The position numbers and the translations under genes were made by a program. From positions 372,001 to 436,000 of the forward strand of contig CAWCMK010000004.1 of the NCBI GenBank assembly GCA_963796705.1: a stretch of 64,000 nt of DNA. The letters run 5' to 3'. A model generated the notes under the pieces. The model saw only the letters and a list, made by a program, of their open reading frames with translations, had not been told where the DNA came from and searched no databases. Source of the stretch: VRUE01 sp963796705. GTDB lineage: Bacteria; Actinomycetota; Thermoleophilia; Solirubrobacterales; 70-9. This document shows positions 62,193 to 64,000 of the stretch, piece after piece (position 1 is the first letter of the stretch; the number at the start of each line of letters is the position of its first letter).

Positions 62193-63158
62193 ATGCCTGA
62201 CGCGGCGCCGATCGAGGTCCGCGGCCTGCTCAAGCGTTACGGCGATCTGGTCGCCGTCGACCACGTCGACCTGACGGTAGAGCGGGGCGACGTCTTCGGC
62301 TACCTGGGCCCCAACGGCGCCGGCAAGACGACTTCGTTGCGGATGATGCTGGGTCTGATTCGTCCCGACGGCGGCTCGGTGCGGCTCTTCGGTCGCGATC
62401 CCCAGCTCGGCGTCGCGGCGCTCGAGGGCGTCGCCGGGTTCGTCGAGGCGCCGGCCTTCTACCCCTACCTGAGCGGGCGCGAGAACCTGCGCCTCTGCGC
62501 GGCGCTCGATGGCGGCAATGCCGCTGAGCGGATCGAGGAGGTCCTCGACGTGGTCGAGCTGCGCGACCGGGCCAGGGACCGGGTCGGCGGCTACTCGCAC
62601 GGGATGCGCCAGCGGCTGGGGATCGCGGCCGCCCTGCTGCGGCACCCGCGGCTGCTGTTGCTCGACGAGCCGGCGACCGGCCTTGACCCGGGCGGGATGC
62701 GCGATATGCGAGAGCTGATCCGCGATCTCGCCGAGCGGGGGATCACCGTGTTGCTCTCAAGTCACCTCTTGGTGGAGGTCGAAGAGCTCTGTAACCGGGT
62801 TGCGATCGTGCGGCGGGGCCGCGTTGTCTATGAGGGGGCGTTGGCCGAGCTGCGTGAGCGGGCCGGCGTCAGCTACCGGCTGCGCACGAGCGAGGACCGC
62901 CTGGCACGCCGGGTCTGCGCTGCCCAGTCAGGGATCGAGGAGGTGCGCGAGGCCTCCGACGGGGGACTGCTGTTCCGCGCCAGCGGCGAGCACGCGGTCG
63001 GTGAGCTCTCGCTGGCGCTGGCCGAGTCGGGGGCGCCGGTGCTCGAGTTGAGCCCCCGCCAGGCGAGCCTCGAGAGCCTCTTCTTCCAGCTCACCGAGGG
63101 CGAGGGCGTCAAATCAAGCGCCGCGCGAATCGAGGCCGCTGCCCAGGAGCTCGCCTGA
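62193..63158 (+). CDS. ABC transporter ATP-binding protein
   Basis: A 321-residue ATPase. Walker A is YLGPNGAGKTTSLRMMLGLI, the signature is YSHGMRQRLGIAAALL and Walker B is LLLLDEPATGLDP, with a switch histidine in LSSHLLVEVEEL. A C-terminal extension (about 215-321) is like DrrA/NatA-type exporter subunits. It shares a TGATG junction with the permease gene and sits directly after the LolA-like gene. Confidence 0.93.
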   Translation: MPDAAPIEVRGLLKRYGDLVAVDHVDLTVERGDVFGYLGPNGAGKTTSLRMMLGLIRPDGGSVRLFGRDPQLGVAALEGVAGFVEAPAFYPYLSGRENLRLCAALDGGNAAERIEEVLDVVELRDRARDRVGGYSHGMRQRLGIAAALLRHPRLLLLDEPATGLDPGGMRDMRELIRDLAERGITVLLSSHLLVEVEELCNRVAIVRRGRVVYEGALAELRERAGVSYRLRTSEDRLARRVCAAQSGIEEVREASDGGLLFRASGEHAVGELSLALAESGAPVLELSPRQASLESLFFQLTEGEGVKSSAARIEAAAQELA

Positions 63159-63973
63159 TGCCCGGCACGCTGACCGTCTACCGCTGGGAGCTGCGCAAGC
63201 TGCGATCCCAGAAGCGCACATACCTGGGTCTCGGCGCCGCAGTCGCCGTACCGATCATCTTTGTCAGCGCCCTGGCAATCCGCAACGGCGAACCGCGGGA
63301 CGTCGCCTTCGGCCGCTACGTCCACGACACAGGCCTGGCGATCCCGCTGGTTTTGCTGCTGTTTGGCTCGGTCTGGCTGTTCCCCCTGATCACCGCCCTG
63401 GTTGCCGGTGACATCGTCGCCGCCGAGGATCGAAACCGCACCCTGAAGACGATCCTCACCCGTTCGGTCGAGCGCCAGCAGGTGTTCGCGGCAAAGGCCT
63501 TGGCCGCCGTCACCTACGCAACTGCGGCGATCGCCCTGAGCGGCGTCGTCTCGCTGACCGCCGGGATCATCGCCTCGGGATTCAATCCGATCATCACCCT
63601 CTCGGGCACGCGGATATCCGCCTCCCACGGCCTCGCATTGGTCGGCGCCAGCCTCGCCGTCTACCTGCTGCCGATCCTTGCCGTCGCCTGCATCGGAGTG
63701 CTCTTCTCGACCGTCTTCCGCAACAGCGCCGCGGCGATCGTCGGGACCCTGATGTTCTCGCTGCTGCTCCAACTGATCGGCATCCTGCCGGGCCTGGGTG
63801 GCCTGCAGCCCTACCTGCTCAGCACTCAGTTTCAGGCCTGGCAGGGCTTCCTCCGCGTCCCGATCGACTGGGCGCCGATTCTTCGCGCCGTCTGGATCTG
63901 CGCCATCTATGCACTGCCGGCGCTCTTACTCGGAGCGGTGGTCTTCCTGCGCCGCGACGTCGCCGGCGAGTGA
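63158..63973 (+). CDS. ABC-2 type transporter permease
   Basis: A 271-residue permease with six likely helices and the ABC-2 pattern: N-terminal YRWELRKLRSQKRTYLGLGA, a coupling region with AAEDRNRTLKTILTRSVERQ, and helices to the end. It forms an exporter with the upstream ATPase. Substrate unknown. The window ends 27 bp after its stop. Confidence 0.88.
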   Translation: MPGTLTVYRWELRKLRSQKRTYLGLGAAVAVPIIFVSALAIRNGEPRDVAFGRYVHDTGLAIPLVLLLFGSVWLFPLITALVAGDIVAAEDRNRTLKTILTRSVERQQVFAAKALAAVTYATAAIALSGVVSLTAGIIASGFNPIITLSGTRISASHGLALVGASLAVYLLPILAVACIGVLFSTVFRNSAAAIVGTLMFSLLLQLIGILPGLGGLQPYLLSTQFQAWQGFLRVPIDWAPILRAVWICAIYALPALLLGAVVFLRRDVAGE

Positions 63974-64000
63974 GCCTCAGGCGTTCACAGGCTGCAAACA

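Noticed and set aside
62193..63973. Drug-resistance exporter
   Set aside because: The ATPase looks DrrA/NatA-like, but the substrate cannot be inferred from the sequence, so only an ABC-2 exporter is claimed.

Overview
The window is GC-rich, densely packed bacterial chromosome. I infer a high-GC actinobacterium of the Thermoleophilia/Solirubrobacterales type. The reasons are the merged housekeeping gene order, a HadA/HadB-like dehydratase pair, an RNase E/G with a TRAM tail, SEDS/PBP2/MreBCD shape genes, DUF2855 and caa3-type CtaG genes, and secreted proteins with low-complexity or hemolysin-type repeats. No rRNA, CRISPR array, prophage, transposase or integrase was seen. One tRNA (Ala, GGC) is present.

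Layout. 1-7.5 kb (minus strand): phoH (partial), yqeY, murI, a small membrane protein, prmA, a very short dnaJ, hrcA, hadB/hadA-like dehydratases and lepA. 7.5-17 kb: a decayed SnoaL-like pseudogene, a large GT-C-like membrane protein, murJ, rpsT (plus strand, tail to tail with holA), holA, a low-complexity membrane-anchored protein, a cupin and leuS. 17-19.5 kb: a SpoIIM-like protein, a zinc-independent NADP oxidoreductase, a roughly 540-bp stretch with a probable fragment of a secreted-protein gene, and tRNA-Ala. 19.5-28.6 kb: the proB-proA-nadD-rsfS-coiled-coil cluster and the obgE-rpmA-rplU cluster, separated by two plus-strand genes (OatA-like acyltransferase and alpha/beta hydrolase). 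28.7-36.1 kb: rng/rne, rodA, mrdA, mreD, mreC and mreB. 36.1-41.8 kb: maf, ndk, a zinc-ribbon membrane protein, a 39-residue membrane protein, folC and valS. 41.9-46.9 kb: clpX, two plus-strand GNAT acetyltransferases, an M23-like exported protein, clpP and tig. 47-64 kb is more accessory: ctaG, a GH15 trehalase/glucoamylase, an NlpC/P60 protein, a hemolysin-repeat protein, a DUF1275-DUF2855-aldo/keto reductase operon, a flavin monooxygenase, a cysteine-less DksA-like protein, a LapA-like protein, a VOC protein, an acylphosphatase fused to a LigD-type 3'-phosphoesterase domain, a polytopic membrane protein, a LolA/RseB-like protein and an ABC-2 exporter pair.

The core genes serve protein synthesis and quality control (leuS, valS, rpsT, rplU, rpmA, lepA, prmA, rsfS, obgE, tig, clpXP, hrcA/dnaJ) and envelope growth (murI, murJ, mreBCD, mrdA, rodA, the M23 and NlpC proteins).

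The most notable observations are four. (1) Three genes (murI, maf and the M23 protein) can only be read from their conserved N-terminus or signal peptide if translation begins at a CTG that overlaps the upstream stop codon as CTGA. (2) One 244-residue protein joins acylphosphatase to a LigD-like phosphoesterase. (3) The DnaJ encoded beside hrcA has no cysteine and appears to have lost C-terminal domain I together with the zinc finger. (4) The M23 protein has glutamine where the catalytic first histidine of the HxH motif should be. I could run no database searches, so family assignments rest on motifs recognised by eye.
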